Shown: positions 45,382 to 54,493, numbered from the stretch's first letter. The stretch is 56,770 bases of DNA from Aggregatibacter kilianii (GCF_003129965.1 NZ_NRCJ01000015.1:1-56770), one strand, 5' to 3'. Numbers and translations: made by a program. Notes: generated from the sequence alone by a model not told the origin.

Positions 45382-46359
45382 ATGACCCACATTATCGTTG
45401 CAACGCACGGTAAGTTTTCGGAAGAAATCGTCAATTCCGCCGCAATGGTGTTTGGCGAAGATGAAAACTGCCATGTTGTCACCTTCCTGCCTGGCGAAGG
45501 CGGTGAGCATTTGGTGGAGAAATACAACGCCATTATCGCCACCTTGCCGGAAAACGAGCCGGTGCTGTTTTTGGTGGACTTATTCGGCGGAAGCCCGTAT
45601 AACGCGGCGGCGCGGGTCGCCACCGGGCGCGAAAATACGGACATCGTCACCGGTATCAGCTTGCCGATGTTGTTGGAAGTGTTGGATGCGAAAGACGGCG
45701 CGAGCCTACCGGAATTGGTGGAAACCGCCAAAGAAGTGGGCGTTGCGGCAGTGAAATCTTTCCGTCAACCAAAAGAAGCCCCTCAACCTGCCTCCGCACC
45801 GGCGCCCGCCGCCAAACCTGCCGAAACGGAAAAAACACCGGCAAAACCGACCGCACTTTCCGGCAATATGAACATTTCTTTACTGCGTATCGACAGCCGT
45901 TTGATTCACGGTCAAGTGGCGACATCTTGGGCGAAAGCGGTGAAATGCGAAGCGATTTTTGCGGTGAACGATGATGTGGCGAACGATCCGTTGCGTCGCG
46001 ATTTGTTACTTCAAGTCGCCCCGCCGCATTTGAAAGCCTATGTGATTCCTGTGGAGAAAGCCATCAAGGTGTATCACAACCCGAAATACGCGGGCAAAAA
46101 TATTCTGTGGTTGGTCACCAATCCGTCCGACATCGTGCGTTTAATTGACGGCGGTGTGAAAATCGACAAAGTCAATGTGGGCGGTATGACTTACCGCGAA
46201 GGCAATAAATTGCTTTCCCAAGCGGTTGCCGTCAACCCAACCGACGTGGAAGCCTTCAAACAACTTTTGGATAAAGGCGTGGAATTAAGCCTACAACAAG
46301 TGGCTGCCAATCCGAAAGTGATGTTGACCCACAAAGAACTTGATGCCGTTAAATTCTAA
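45382..46359 (+). CDS. manX: Mannose-family PTS EIIAB component
   Basis: Fused EIIA and EIIB of a mannose/glucose-type phosphotransferase system. The 325-residue protein has an EIIA domain (about 1-130) with the phospho-histidine His9 in HIIVATHGKFS. An Ala/Pro linker follows (about 131-160), which includes a stretch encoded by an uptake signal. The EIIB domain (about 165-325) has LLRIDSRLIHGQVATSWAK with its phospho-histidine. A strong AAAGGAGG site precedes the ATG. First gene of manXYZ; the sugar (mannose, glucose, glucosamine or N-acetylglucosamine) is not fixed by sequence. Confidence 0.92.
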   Translation: MTHIIVATHGKFSEEIVNSAAMVFGEDENCHVVTFLPGEGGEHLVEKYNAIIATLPENEPVLFLVDLFGGSPYNAAARVATGRENTDIVTGISLPMLLEVLDAKDGASLPELVETAKEVGVAAVKSFRQPKEAPQPASAPAPAAKPAETEKTPAKPTALSGNMNISLLRIDSRLIHGQVATSWAKAVKCEAIFAVNDDVANDPLRRDLLLQVAPPHLKAYVIPVEKAIKVYHNPKYAGKNILWLVTNPSDIVRLIDGGVKIDKVNVGGMTYREGNKLLSQAVAVNPTDVEAFKQLLDKGVELSLQQVAANPKVMLTHKELDAVKF

Positions 46360-46376
46360 TTAGAGGAACATTTACC

Positions 46377-47174
46377 ATGACAACAATGGAAATTATTTTA
46401 GTCACGCTGGTTGCCGCCATTTGCGGTATGGGAAGCGTGTTGGACGAACGTCAAACCCACCGTCCGTTGGTCGCCTGTACCTTGATCGGGCTGGTGTTGG
46501 GTGATTTGGAAACCGGCATCATCGTCGGCGGTACGTTAGAATTGGTCGCCCTCGGCTGGATGAACGTGGGCGCGGCAATGGCGCCAGATGCGGCGCTCGC
46601 CAGTGTGATCGCGGCGATTTTGGTGATCAAAGGCGGTCAAGACAAAGGTAGCGCCTTAGCCATCGCCATTCCGGTGGCGGCGGCAGGTCAGGTGTTAACC
46701 ATTTTTGTGCGTACGCTCACCATCTTCCTGCAACACAAAGCCGATGATTACGCGGCGCAAGCCAATTTCCGCGGCATTGAGTTCTGTCACTTCGCCGGTC
46801 TTTCCCTGCAAGCCTTACGCGTTGCCATTCCGGCATTCTTCGTCGCCCTTGTGGCAGGCACAGACACCGTGACCCACGCGCTTAACTCCATTCCGGAAGT
46901 AGTGACCCGCGGGTTGCAAATCGCCGGGGGCTTTATCGTGGTGGTCGGTTATGCCATGGTTATCAACATGATGCGCGCCGGTGCGTTAATGCCGTTCTTC
47001 TTCTTGGGCTTCGTGATTGCCTCTTTCTCCGGCTACAACTTGGTGGGCTTGGGTATTTTAGGTACTTGCTTGGCAATCCTCTACATTCAATTAAACCCGC
47101 GTTTTAATCAAGCGGCATTGCCACAAAGCACGGCAAAACGCGAATTAGCCGATGATGAACTTGAAGGACTTTAA
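46377..47174 (+). CDS. manY: Mannose-family PTS EIIC component
   Basis: Membrane EIIC subunit, 265 residues, that forms the sugar channel with EIID. It is hydrophobic throughout, with ICGMGSVLDERQTHRPLVAC near residues 15-34 and GGTLELVALGWMNVGAAMAPDA near 57-78 (for position). Both are typical of the ManY fold. It sits 17 bases after manX and 13 before manZ. Confidence 0.93.
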   Translation: MTTMEIILVTLVAAICGMGSVLDERQTHRPLVACTLIGLVLGDLETGIIVGGTLELVALGWMNVGAAMAPDAALASVIAAILVIKGGQDKGSALAIAIPVAAAGQVLTIFVRTLTIFLQHKADDYAAQANFRGIEFCHFAGLSLQALRVAIPAFFVALVAGTDTVTHALNSIPEVVTRGLQIAGGFIVVVGYAMVINMMRAGALMPFFFLGFVIASFSGYNLVGLGILGTCLAILYIQLNPRFNQAALPQSTAKRELADDELEGL

Positions 47175-47187
47175 GAAGGAACAGATC

Positions 47188-48024
47188 ATGACTGAACAAA
47201 ATAAACTTGCTTTAACCAAAAAAGACATTCGCAGCACCTACTGGCGTTCAACCTTCTTATTAGGTTCATTCAACTTTGAACGTATGCAGGCAATGGGCTT
47301 CTGCGTTTCCATGATTCCGGCGATCAAACGCCTGTACAGCAAAAAAGAAGACCAAGCGGCAGCGTTAAAACGCCACTTGGAATTCTTCAACACCCAGCCT
47401 TGGGTTGCCTCTTCCATTATCGGCGTAACGGCGGCGATGGAACAAGAACGTGCCAACGGCGCGAAAGACATTGACGACGCGGCAATCAGCGGCGTGAAAG
47501 TCGGTCTGATGGGGCCGCTTGCCGGTGTGGGCGACCCGATTTTCTGGGGCACATTACGTCCGGTATTGGCGGCGCTCGGCGCAGGCTTGGCCATTACCGG
47601 CAGCTTACTGGGACCGTTGTTGTTCTTTATCGGTATCAACCTTTGCCGCGCTTTAACCCGTTGGTATGGTTTTAAATACGGCTACGAGAAAGGTACCGAA
47701 ATCGTCAACGACATGGGCGGCGGCCGCCTACAAAAACTGACGCAGGGGGCGTCTATCCTCGGTCTCTTTGTGATGGGTTCGCTGGTGTCGAAATGGACCA
47801 GCATCAACATCCCGTTGGAACTGTCACGCTATAAAAACCAAATGGGCGAAGAAGTAGTCACCACCGTGCAAAGCGTATTAAACGACTTGCTCCCGGGCTT
47901 GGCGGCACTCTTACTCACTTTCTTGTGTATGTATTTGTTACGTAAGAAAATCAACGCCATGTATATCATCTTCGCGCTGTTCGGCGTGGGTATCGTCGGC
48001 TACCATTTTGGTGTGTTGGCGTAA
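47188..48024 (+). CDS. manZ: Mannose-family PTS EIID component
   Basis: EIID membrane partner of EIIC, 278 residues. The N-terminal cytoplasmic part has KKDIRSTYWRSTFLLGSFNF, FERMQAMGF and AMEQERANG. LMGPLAGVGDPIFWGTLRPV, a family signature, follows at about 110-129, then membrane helices. The start at 47188 follows AAGGAACAGATC; an in-frame ATG at 47152 would overlap manY. Its end is followed by a palindromic repeat before the HAD fusion gene. Confidence 0.93.
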   Translation: MTEQNKLALTKKDIRSTYWRSTFLLGSFNFERMQAMGFCVSMIPAIKRLYSKKEDQAAALKRHLEFFNTQPWVASSIIGVTAAMEQERANGAKDIDDAAISGVKVGLMGPLAGVGDPIFWGTLRPVLAALGAGLAITGSLLGPLLFFIGINLCRALTRWYGFKYGYEKGTEIVNDMGGGRLQKLTQGASILGLFVMGSLVSKWTSINIPLELSRYKNQMGEEVVTTVQSVLNDLLPGLAALLLTFLCMYLLRKKINAMYIIFALFGVGIVGYHFGVLA

Positions 48025-48054
48025 ATTAAAACTAGCGCGCCTTCTAAATAATCT

Positions 48055-48152
48055 TGCCTTCCCCTGCTTGCGGGGGAAGGTGCCCGAAGGGCGGAAGGGG
48101 GCAAAATCCCCCCTCAGCCTGCGGCAGCTCCCCCGTAAACGGAGGGAGCAAA
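48055..48152. repeat. Composite palindromic repeat after manZ (copy 2 of the GCTCCCTCCG family)
   Basis: A hairpin CCTTCCCC/GGGGAAGG (48057-48080) and an imperfect one, GCTCCCCCG-TAAA-CGGAGGGAGC (48127-48149), bound a GC-rich segment with GCCCGAAGGGC. The right half is the inverted copy of 34946-35000. The 212-base gap 48025-48236 holds nothing else that I recognise. Confidence 0.75.
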
Positions 48153-48236
48153 GAACTAGATTTTTAAATAACCATAGCCAAAAGACGCGCGCCATCAATC
48201 TGTCCATCAACTCAATCTTCAATCAGCGGATTTTCA

Positions 48237-49409
48237 ATGAAACTCAAAGATCTCGTCAAAGCCCCGCCCGCCGAAGGCTACATCAAAAATTCATCGAATT
48301 TAGTGACCGCACTTTTCATTCTGGCGGGCATGCTTTACTATCCCACCAACGGCTACGGTGCGGTGATCGCCCTTGCCATCGCGCTGATCGTCCTTATCGG
48401 GCAGAAAATGCTTATCGGGCAAGCCAATAAAGATTTTGCGGAGATGCAATTTGCCGAAAAACAATTCGCGCAAACACAAAATGTGGATTATGTACGCTTT
48501 ATTCAGGCGCGCGCCATACAAATTCTGAAGGACAACAAGGTGTTATCGGAAAAAGGCAAGAAAGAACTCACCCGCTTGCTCAAGTTCGCCGACTCCACAC
48601 TGGAGGAAAACGCGATGCCGAAGCCCCAATACAAAGCCGTGTTCAGCGACATTGACGGCACGTTACTCAACAGCCAACATCAGATTACGCCGAAAACGGA
48701 AGACGCCATCAAAAACGTGCTGAAACAGGGCGTTCCGTTTATTCCCGTTTCCGCCCGTCCGCCTTACGCCATCACGCCTTACACGGAACAGCTTGGTTCG
48801 CAACACGGCATGATTTGTTACAGCGGCGCGTTAATTTTAGATAAAAATCTGACCGCACTTTACAGCGTAATTCTGGAAGCGCAGGACTTACAAAAACTTA
48901 ATGAACGGTTAGACGATTTTTCCCACCTTTCCATCAGCTATTACGCCGGTTTGGATTGGTTCTGTAACGATGTGAACAATGAATGGATCAAACAGGAAAG
49001 CGATATTACCGGCTTAACTGCCCAGCCCTTGCCGAGCAACCTCACGGAAGTGCATAAAATATTAGTCATGGGCAGCGCGGAAGACATTCAAACGGTGGAG
49101 CCCGTGCTGAAACATGCCCTGCCGCACTTGAGCATTCACCGCTCCAAAGACGAATATTTGGAAATCATGAACCCCGCCGCCACCAAAGCCAAAGCCATTC
49201 AATTTATGGAGCAACATCTGGGTATCAACGCCGAGCAAGTCATCGCCTTCGGCGACAACTTCAACGACCTCGATATGTTGCAATACGCAGGCTTAAGCAT
49301 CGCCATGGGCAACGCCCCCGATGCCGTGAAGCAAGCGGCAAAAGAAGTCACCGCCGACAACAACGCAGACGGCATCGCTTTGGTGCTGAATCGGGAATTT
49401 GAGCAATAA
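48237..49409 (+). CDS. Fusion of a small membrane domain to a Cof-type HAD phosphatase
   Basis: The 390-residue reading frame has two parts. Residues 1-125 have two hydrophobic segments (LVTALFILAGMLYYP and AVIALAIALIVLIGQKMLI) and a helical tail, and match no family I know. Residues 127-390 are a complete HAD-IIB phosphatase: VFSDIDGTLLNS (motif I), FIPVSARPP (motif II) and AFGDNFNDLDML (motif IV). GGAGG lies eight bases before an in-frame ATG at 48615, exactly at the domain junction. A separate HAD protein could therefore also be made. Placement after manXYZ suggests a sugar phosphate substrate (inference). Confidence 0.8.
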   Translation: MKLKDLVKAPPAEGYIKNSSNLVTALFILAGMLYYPTNGYGAVIALAIALIVLIGQKMLIGQANKDFAEMQFAEKQFAQTQNVDYVRFIQARAIQILKDNKVLSEKGKKELTRLLKFADSTLEENAMPKPQYKAVFSDIDGTLLNSQHQITPKTEDAIKNVLKQGVPFIPVSARPPYAITPYTEQLGSQHGMICYSGALILDKNLTALYSVILEAQDLQKLNERLDDFSHLSISYYAGLDWFCNDVNNEWIKQESDITGLTAQPLPSNLTEVHKILVMGSAEDIQTVEPVLKHALPHLSIHRSKDEYLEIMNPAATKAKAIQFMEQHLGINAEQVIAFGDNFNDLDMLQYAGLSIAMGNAPDAVKQAAKEVTADNNADGIALVLNREFEQ

Positions 49410-49431
49410 GATTTCCAAAATTTATCGTGAG

Positions 49432-49479
49432 AAATAACCGCACTTTTGGGCTTTGGGCTTAAAGTGCGGTTATTTTTTT
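49432..49479 (+). terminator. Uptake-signal hairpin terminator after the HAD fusion gene
   Basis: AAATAACCGCACTTT/AAAGTGCGGTTATTT with a loop of 14 bases, followed by a T run. Confidence 0.85.
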
Positions 49480-49532
49480 ACATGTTTCCCGCTAGTCTAA
49501 AATCAACCTCAACTATCAATATAGAATTTTCA

Positions 49533-49587
49533 ATCGTCAAATATTATCAATTTAATAGATTGAGAACTTTTTGCCGGCATTTATAAT
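49533..49587 (+). promoter_or_regulatory. Catalase promoter with possible OxyR site
   Basis: TTGAGA (49560-49565), a 16-base spacer and TATAAT (49582-49587) form a good promoter. Just upstream, ATCG-N7-TTAT-N7-ATAG (49533-49558) follows the seven-base spacing of OxyR (ATAG-N7-CTAT-N7-ATAG). Only one quarter site is exact, and a fourth quarter is poor. Confidence 0.45.
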
Positions 49588-49658
49588 TTTTGCCAATCAA
49601 TCATCCGTAAAAAACGAATATTTTTTTACTCTACTACTCAAAAAATAAGGAAACGATT

Positions 49659-51113
49659 ATGTCAGCAAAATGCCCTTTTGATCATAGCTCTGCCACATTA
49701 ACTACCGCTGCCGGTGCGCCGGTGGTGGATAATGACAACACCATGAGCGCCGGTGCACACGGTCCGTTACTGTTACAAGATGTCTGGTATCAGGAAAAAC
49801 TGGCGCACTTTGCCCGTGAGCGCATTCCTGAACGTGTGGTGCACGCCAAAGGTTCCGCCGCCTTCGGTACGTTTACCGTCACCCACGACATCACCCAATA
49901 CACTAAAGCTGCGCTGTTCAGCGAAGTAGGCAAACAAACTGACGTGCTGTTGCGCTTCTCCACTGTTGCCGGCGAACGCGGTGCCGCCGATGCGGAACGC
50001 GATGTGCGCGGTTTCTCGTTAAAATTCTACACCGAACAAGGCAACTGGGATTTGGTGGGCAACAACACACCGGTGTTCTTCATTCGCGACCCGCTCAAAT
50101 TCCCGGACTTCATTCACACCCAAAAACGCAACCCGCAAACCAACTTGCGCGACGCCACCGCCGCGTGGGATTTCTGGTCTCACCATCCGGAATCCATGCA
50201 CCAAATTATGATTTTATTTAGCGATCGCGGCATTCCCGCAAGTTTCCGCAACATGAACGGCTACGGCAGCCACACTTACAGCTTTATCAACGCCGACAAC
50301 CAACGTTTCTGGGTGAAATTCCACTTCAAAACCCAACAAGGCCATAAATTCTTAACCAATGCAGAAGCGGAAAAAGTGGTGGGCGCAGATCGTGAATCCA
50401 ACCAACGGGATTTATATGACGCCATCGCCCAAGGCGATTTCCCGCGCTGGAACGTGCAAATTCAAATCATGCCGGAAGCGGACGCGGCAAAACACAATTA
50501 CAGCTTTGACTTAACCAAAGTGTGGCCGCACAAGGATTACCCGATGATTGATGTGGGCGTGTTGGAGCTTAACCGCAACCCGCAAAACTATTTTGCCGAA
50601 GTGGAACAAGCGGCATTCGCACCGAACAACAACGTGCCGGGCATCGGCTTCTCCCCTGACCGCATGTTGCAAGGACGTTTGTTCTCTTATCAAGACGCGC
50701 AACGTTACCGCTTAGGCGTAAATCACCACCAAATCCCGGTGAACGCGCCGAAATGCCCGTATCACACCACCCATCGCGACGGCGCAATGCGCGTGGACAA
50801 CAACGGCGGCGCACACCCTAACTATGCCCCGAACCGCTTTGACACCTACGTGCCAACTCACGACCAAGGCCCGTCATTGCAACTGGAACGCGAAGGCGCG
50901 CACTTCAACTTCCGCGACTACGACGAAGACTACTACTCACAACCGGCAGCACTTTACGCCATCATGGACACCGCCCAACGTGATCGCCTCGCCGGCAACT
51001 TCGCCGCCAGCCTGGCGGAAGTGACCGATTCAAGCGTCGTCAAACGTCAACTGGCACACTTTGAGAAGGTAAACACGGAATTAGCCAACGCCATCCGCGC
51101 CAAATTAGCCTAA
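49659..51113 (+). CDS. katA: Monofunctional haem catalase
   Basis: Breaks down hydrogen peroxide in the cytoplasm. The 484-residue protein is a small-subunit catalase. The catalytic histidine lies in [12 protein letters not shown] near residue 61, the distal asparagine in [16 protein letters not shown] near 134, and the proximal haem tyrosine in [15 protein letters not shown] near 343. The related H. influenzae gene is hktE. ATAAGGAAAC precedes the ATG. It is a single-gene unit with its own promoter and terminator. Confidence 0.95.
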   Translation: MSAKCPFDHSSATLTTAAGAPVVDNDNTMSAGAHGPLLLQDVWYQEKLAHFARERIPERVVHAKGSAAFGTFTVTHDITQYTKAALFSEVGKQTDVLLRFSTVAGERGAADAERDVRGFSLKFYTEQGNWDLVGNNTPVFFIRDPLKFPDFIHTQKRNPQTNLRDATAAWDFWSHHPESMHQIMILFSDRGIPASFRNMNGYGSHTYSFINADNQRFWVKFHFKTQQGHKFLTNAEAEKVVGADRESNQRDLYDAIAQGDFPRWNVQIQIMPEADAAKHNYSFDLTKVWPHKDYPMIDVGVLELNRNPQNYFAEVEQAAFAPNNNVPGIGFSPDRMLQGRLFSYQDAQRYRLGVNHHQIPVNAPKCPYHTTHRDGAMRVDNNGGAHPNYAPNRFDTYVPTHDQGPSLQLEREGAHFNFRDYDEDYYSQPAALYAIMDTAQRDRLAGNFAASLAEVTDSSVVKRQLAHFEKVNTELANAIRAKLA

Positions 51114-51130
51114 TTCAAATTTAACACGAG

Positions 51131-51173
51131 AAATGACCGCACTTTTCAGCCTAAAGTGTGGTTATTTTTTTAG
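51131..51173 (+). terminator. Terminator after katA
   Basis: AAATGACCGCACTTT pairs with AAAGTGTGGTTATTT (one G-U pair), followed by a T run. One arm is a decayed uptake signal (AAGTGTGGT). Confidence 0.75.
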
Positions 51174-51184
51174 GTAGATTTCAG

Positions 51185-51285
51185 TTTCCTTAGAAAAAGT
51201 GTAGTGAGATTGCATTTTTTCGTTGGAAAAAATGTGGTGATATGACATTTTTTCCTTAGAAAAAATGTCATCACTGCGTTAGAAT
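51185..51285 (+). repeat. Triplicated ~32-bp repeat overlapping the ATPase/FRG promoter
   Basis: Three imperfect tandem copies start at 51185, 51215 and 51248. Each has the core TTTYSKTRGAAAAARTGT. Copies 2 and 3 are also hairpins; copy 3 has a 13-bp perfect stem, ATGACATTTTTTC/GAAAAAATGTCAT (51242-51271). A -10 TAGAAT follows at 51280-51285, and copy 3 covers the -35 position. This looks like an operator array for self-control. Confidence 0.6.
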
Positions 51286-51313
51286 AGCGAAAAATCGAAC
51301 GAAAGGATCAACG

Positions 51314-52624
51314 ATGAAACGCTATATCTTAGACTTATTGCAACAGTGGAAAATCAAGCCCAATCGTAAGCCATTGATTATTCAAGGCGCACGGCAAGTA
51401 GGCAAAACCTGGGCTATGAAACATTTCGGCGAGCAAGTCTTTGAGCAAACCGCTTATATTAACTTCGACAATAACCCGCGCATGAAAACCCTGTTTGAGG
51501 GCGATTACAACATCGATCGTTTAATCCTCGGTTTGAAGATCGAAAGTGGCGTGGATATTCAGGCGGAAAATACGCTGATCATTTTTGATGAAATCCAAGA
51601 AGTGCCGCAGGCGCTTTCCTCCCTTAAATATTTCTATGAAAACGCACCGCACTTTTATATCGTTGCCGCCGGTTCATTGCTCGGCGTGTCACTGCATCAT
51701 CAAGTGTCTTTTCCCGTGGGGAAAGTGGATTTTCTGCAGATTTACCCGATGGATTTTCGTGAATTTTTACTTGCCATGGACAAACAGGATCTCGTGCAAT
51801 TGCTGGAAATGCGCGATTGGGCGTTAATCAGCGCAATGAAATCCGCTTATATTGATTTATTGCGTCAATACTATTTTGTGGGCGGGATGCCGGAAGCGGT
51901 GAAAACCTTTGTGGAAACCCAGAACCTGAACGAAGTGCGGCAAATTCAACGTAATTTGTTGATGGCATACGAACAGGATTTTTCCAAACATATTCGCGAC
52001 GGACAAACAGTGCAACGGGTGCGTGCACTATGGAACAGCATTCCGGAACAACTGGCGAAAGAAAATAAAAAATTCGTCTATTCCCAACTGCAAAAAGGCG
52101 CGCGCAGCAAGGATTACGAAATCGCCCTGCAATGTCTGAAAGACAGCGGTTTGGTGCACGCCGTGCCGCGCATTAAAAAACCGCATTTACCGCTCACCGC
52201 CTATCAAGACAATGCGTTCAAATTATTCAGCCTGGATGTGGGCTTGCTCGCCGCGCAAAGCTATTTAGACCCGACCGTGTTATTGGAAGGCAATCGTCTC
52301 TTTACCGAATTCAAAGGTGCGCTCACGGAACAATATGTTCTGCAACAACTCCTCGTGCTACAAGACAATCCCGTGTTCTACTGGGCGACGGAAAAAGGCA
52401 CGGCAGAAGTGGATTTTGTGCTGCAACAAGGGCAGGACATCACTCCAATCGAAGTGAAAGCCGAAGAAAACCTCAAAGCCAAAAGTTTGAAAGTCTATGT
52501 AGATCAATTCCAACCGAAACGCGCCTTACGGTTTTCCATGGCGGATTATAAGGAGCAGGATTGGGTGGTGAATGTGCCGTTGTATGGGGTACAATTTATA
52601 AAAAAGACTATTTTCAGAGAATAA
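51314..52624 (+). CDS. AAA ATPase with DUF4143 / PD-(D/E)XK-like C-terminus
   Basis: A 436-residue ATPase of the AAA_14-DUF4143 family. Walker A is GARQVGKT (25-32) and Walker B is LIIFDEIQE (88-96). The middle region has FVGGMPEAVK near 193, typical of DUF4143. The C-terminal part reads AEVDFVLQQ and ITPIEVKAE near 377-397, a D...ExK pattern like a nuclease core. The biological role of the family is unclear; some members are linked to mobile or defence loci. It carries an uptake signal near 51646 and normal base composition, so it is a long-term resident. The FRG gene starts two bases after its stop. Confidence 0.8.
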   Translation: MKRYILDLLQQWKIKPNRKPLIIQGARQVGKTWAMKHFGEQVFEQTAYINFDNNPRMKTLFEGDYNIDRLILGLKIESGVDIQAENTLIIFDEIQEVPQALSSLKYFYENAPHFYIVAAGSLLGVSLHHQVSFPVGKVDFLQIYPMDFREFLLAMDKQDLVQLLEMRDWALISAMKSAYIDLLRQYYFVGGMPEAVKTFVETQNLNEVRQIQRNLLMAYEQDFSKHIRDGQTVQRVRALWNSIPEQLAKENKKFVYSQLQKGARSKDYEIALQCLKDSGLVHAVPRIKKPHLPLTAYQDNAFKLFSLDVGLLAAQSYLDPTVLLEGNRLFTEFKGALTEQYVLQQLLVLQDNPVFYWATEKGTAEVDFVLQQGQDITPIEVKAEENLKAKSLKVYVDQFQPKRALRFSMADYKEQDWVVNVPLYGVQFIKKTIFRE

Positions 52625-52626
52625 AT

Positions 52627-53646
52627 ATGAAAAAATATATTATTAATAATGTTAGTGATTTAATACAAATACTTAATCAACTTGGAAATCCAGAGCAAGG
52701 TAAAATGCGTTTTTTCCGTGGACAAGCTGATAAGAGCTGGAAAATACAACCAAGTATTTTTCGCAGTCCAAATCTTATTAGAAATGAAGATAAAATTATA
52801 AAAGACACATTCACAAGCTGTCCTGATGATTTTTTACCAAGTGATACTCTTTTTGAAAAATTAGTTAAATTACAACATTATGGCTGTAAAACAAGATTGC
52901 TTGATTTAACTACCAATGCCTTAGTTGCGCTGTATTTTGCGTGTGTAGAAACATCACATCATAATAAAGATGGTGAATTAATTATCTTAGATATTCCAAA
53001 TGAATACATTAAGTATTCAGATAGTGATACGGTCTCAATATTATCTGCTATTAGCATACGACCCAATGATTTCAATATTAAAGATTGCACAAATAATGCA
53101 TCGATAACTCAAAGAATGAAAGAGTCCGAATATGTCATGAACAATTATGAGCGCCTTAAGAATTTTAAAAAATTTAAAGATACATTATCTAGTATTGGTC
53201 ATGAAATTAATATGAGTCAGAATGATTATGAAGATCTCATTTTCGCTGCATCTAAGGAAGAGGGAGAAAATGCCTTTTTAAATTCTTTTAATGAGCAAAA
53301 AGAAATACTGGCGTTAACTCACGATATTAGAGCAGATAAGCCAAGTTTTAGACCTGTTATTAATCATAAGGATTTTAATAAGATACTTTGTGTAAAAGCA
53401 AAATTAAATAATGCAAGAATCGTAAGGCAGCAAGGATGCTTTTTATTGTATGGGATGAATCATAATAAATTGACACCGCCCTCAATTCCCAATGAATGGA
53501 TTAGAAAATCCGGTAAACAAAAATTTATTATAAGAAACAAAGAAAATATCATAAAAGAGTTGGAATTATTTGGGGTTAGCACCCAAACACTATTCCCTGA
53601 ATTAGAGAAACAAGCCACAGAAATAGTATCTAAATATAATATCTAA
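52627..53646 (+). CDS. FRG-domain protein, AT-rich
   Basis: The 339-residue product has an N-terminal FRG domain: MRFFRGQADKSWKIQPSIFR at 27-46, with Phe30-Arg31-Gly32. The second family block, KLQHYGCKTRLLDLTTNALV, lies at 81-100. The rest, about 120-339, is charged and unrecognised. FRG-domain genes often occur in phage-defence and toxin settings, but their activity is not well established. The ATG at 52627 is used; the frame is open upstream into the ATPase gene. The DNA is strongly AT-rich and lacks uptake signals, unlike the ATPase gene two bases upstream, suggesting a separate origin. Confidence 0.8.
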   Translation: MKKYIINNVSDLIQILNQLGNPEQGKMRFFRGQADKSWKIQPSIFRSPNLIRNEDKIIKDTFTSCPDDFLPSDTLFEKLVKLQHYGCKTRLLDLTTNALVALYFACVETSHHNKDGELIILDIPNEYIKYSDSDTVSILSAISIRPNDFNIKDCTNNASITQRMKESEYVMNNYERLKNFKKFKDTLSSIGHEINMSQNDYEDLIFAASKEEGENAFLNSFNEQKEILALTHDIRADKPSFRPVINHKDFNKILCVKAKLNNARIVRQQGCFLLYGMNHNKLTPPSIPNEWIRKSGKQKFIIRNKENIIKELELFGVSTQTLFPELEKQATEIVSKYNI

Positions 53647-53650
53647 TGCT

Positions 53651-53704
53651 GGCGCAAGCGTCCTTCGCTTGTGCCAACTCCCCAAACACCAGCGTAGACG
53701 CTGG
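53651..53704. repeat. REP-like palindrome pair after the FRG gene
   Basis: GGCGCAAGCG/CGCTTGTGCC (53651-53675) and CCAGCGT/ACGCTGG (53689-53704). It belongs to the same family as 35024-35072. Confidence 0.7.
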
Positions 53705-53740
53705 CGCTATCAAAACAACATCAAAAACACCTAAAAATCC

Positions 53741-53775
53741 CACCGCACTTTCCCCAAAAAGTGCGGTGATTTTTT
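53741..53775. terminator. Uptake-signal terminator between FRG gene and pdxH
   Basis: CACCGCACTTT/AAAGTGCGGTG with a six-base loop and ATTTTTT on the plus side. A shorter T run on the minus side lets it serve convergent pdxH weakly. Confidence 0.85.
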
Positions 53776-53784
53776 CCAACGTTT

Positions 53785-54417
53785 TTACGGTGACAATCTC
53801 ACGTTTTTCCATTCTCCGTTTTCCAACAGATAACAGATACGGTCATGTAGGCGGCTGGGTCTGCCTTGCCAGAATTCGATGCGGTCGGGGGTGACGAGGT
53901 AGCCGCCCCAGTGTTCCGGGCGGGGGACGTTGAGGGGGTGTTGGGCGGCGATGAGGGCGGCTTTGGCAAGTAAGGATTTGTAGCCGGAAATGACCGCACT
54001 TTGTTCGCTTGCCCAGGCGCCGACGCGGCTGGTGTAAGGGCGGCTGGCGAAATAGGCGTCGGATTGTTCGGCGGGGATTTTTTCCGCTTTGCCTTCAATG
54101 CGTACGGAGCGTTCCAGTTCCGGCCAGAAGAAAGTTAAGGCGACGAAAGGCTGTTGTTCGATGGCGCGCCCTTTGCGGCTGTGGTAGTTGGTGAAAAACA
54201 CAAAACCCTGCGCGTTCACTTCTTTTAATAGCACCATGCGACTGCTTGGTCTCCCGTCTTCGTTGACGGTGGCGAGGTTCATCGCCGTGGGTTCGTTGAC
54301 CTGCGCTTTGATGGCGTCCTCCAGCCAATGTTCAAATTGCGTGATGGGATTGGGGCGACATTCCCGTTGCGACAGCACTTTTTTGCGGTATTCTTCGCGA
54401 ATGTTATGTAAGTCCAT
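53785..54417 (-). CDS. pdxH: Pyridoxamine 5'-phosphate oxidase PdxH
   Basis: FMN-dependent oxidase that makes pyridoxal 5'-phosphate from pyridoxine or pyridoxamine phosphate. The 210-residue protein has the usual start ([14 protein letters not shown]). FMN-site stretches are [19 protein letters not shown] near 60-78 and SRKGRAIEQ near 80. The C-terminal [14 protein letters not shown] near 185-198 is the substrate-binding signature. Divergent from the UhpC-like transporter across 171 bases. Confidence 0.95.
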   Translation of the reverse strand: MDLHNIREEYRKKVLSQRECRPNPITQFEHWLEDAIKAQVNEPTAMNLATVNEDGRPSSRMVLLKEVNAQGFVFFTNYHSRKGRAIEQQPFVALTFFWPELERSVRIEGKAEKIPAEQSDAYFASRPYTSRVGAWASEQSAVISGYKSLLAKAALIAAQHPLNVPRPEHWGGYLVTPDRIEFWQGRPSRLHDRICYLLENGEWKNVRLSP

Positions 54418-54493
54418 TGTCTCTCCTTATTGATTTGCCTTGGCACTGTCACACTATAACAAAATACGCCCATGGGTAATAAGGGATTTTGCT

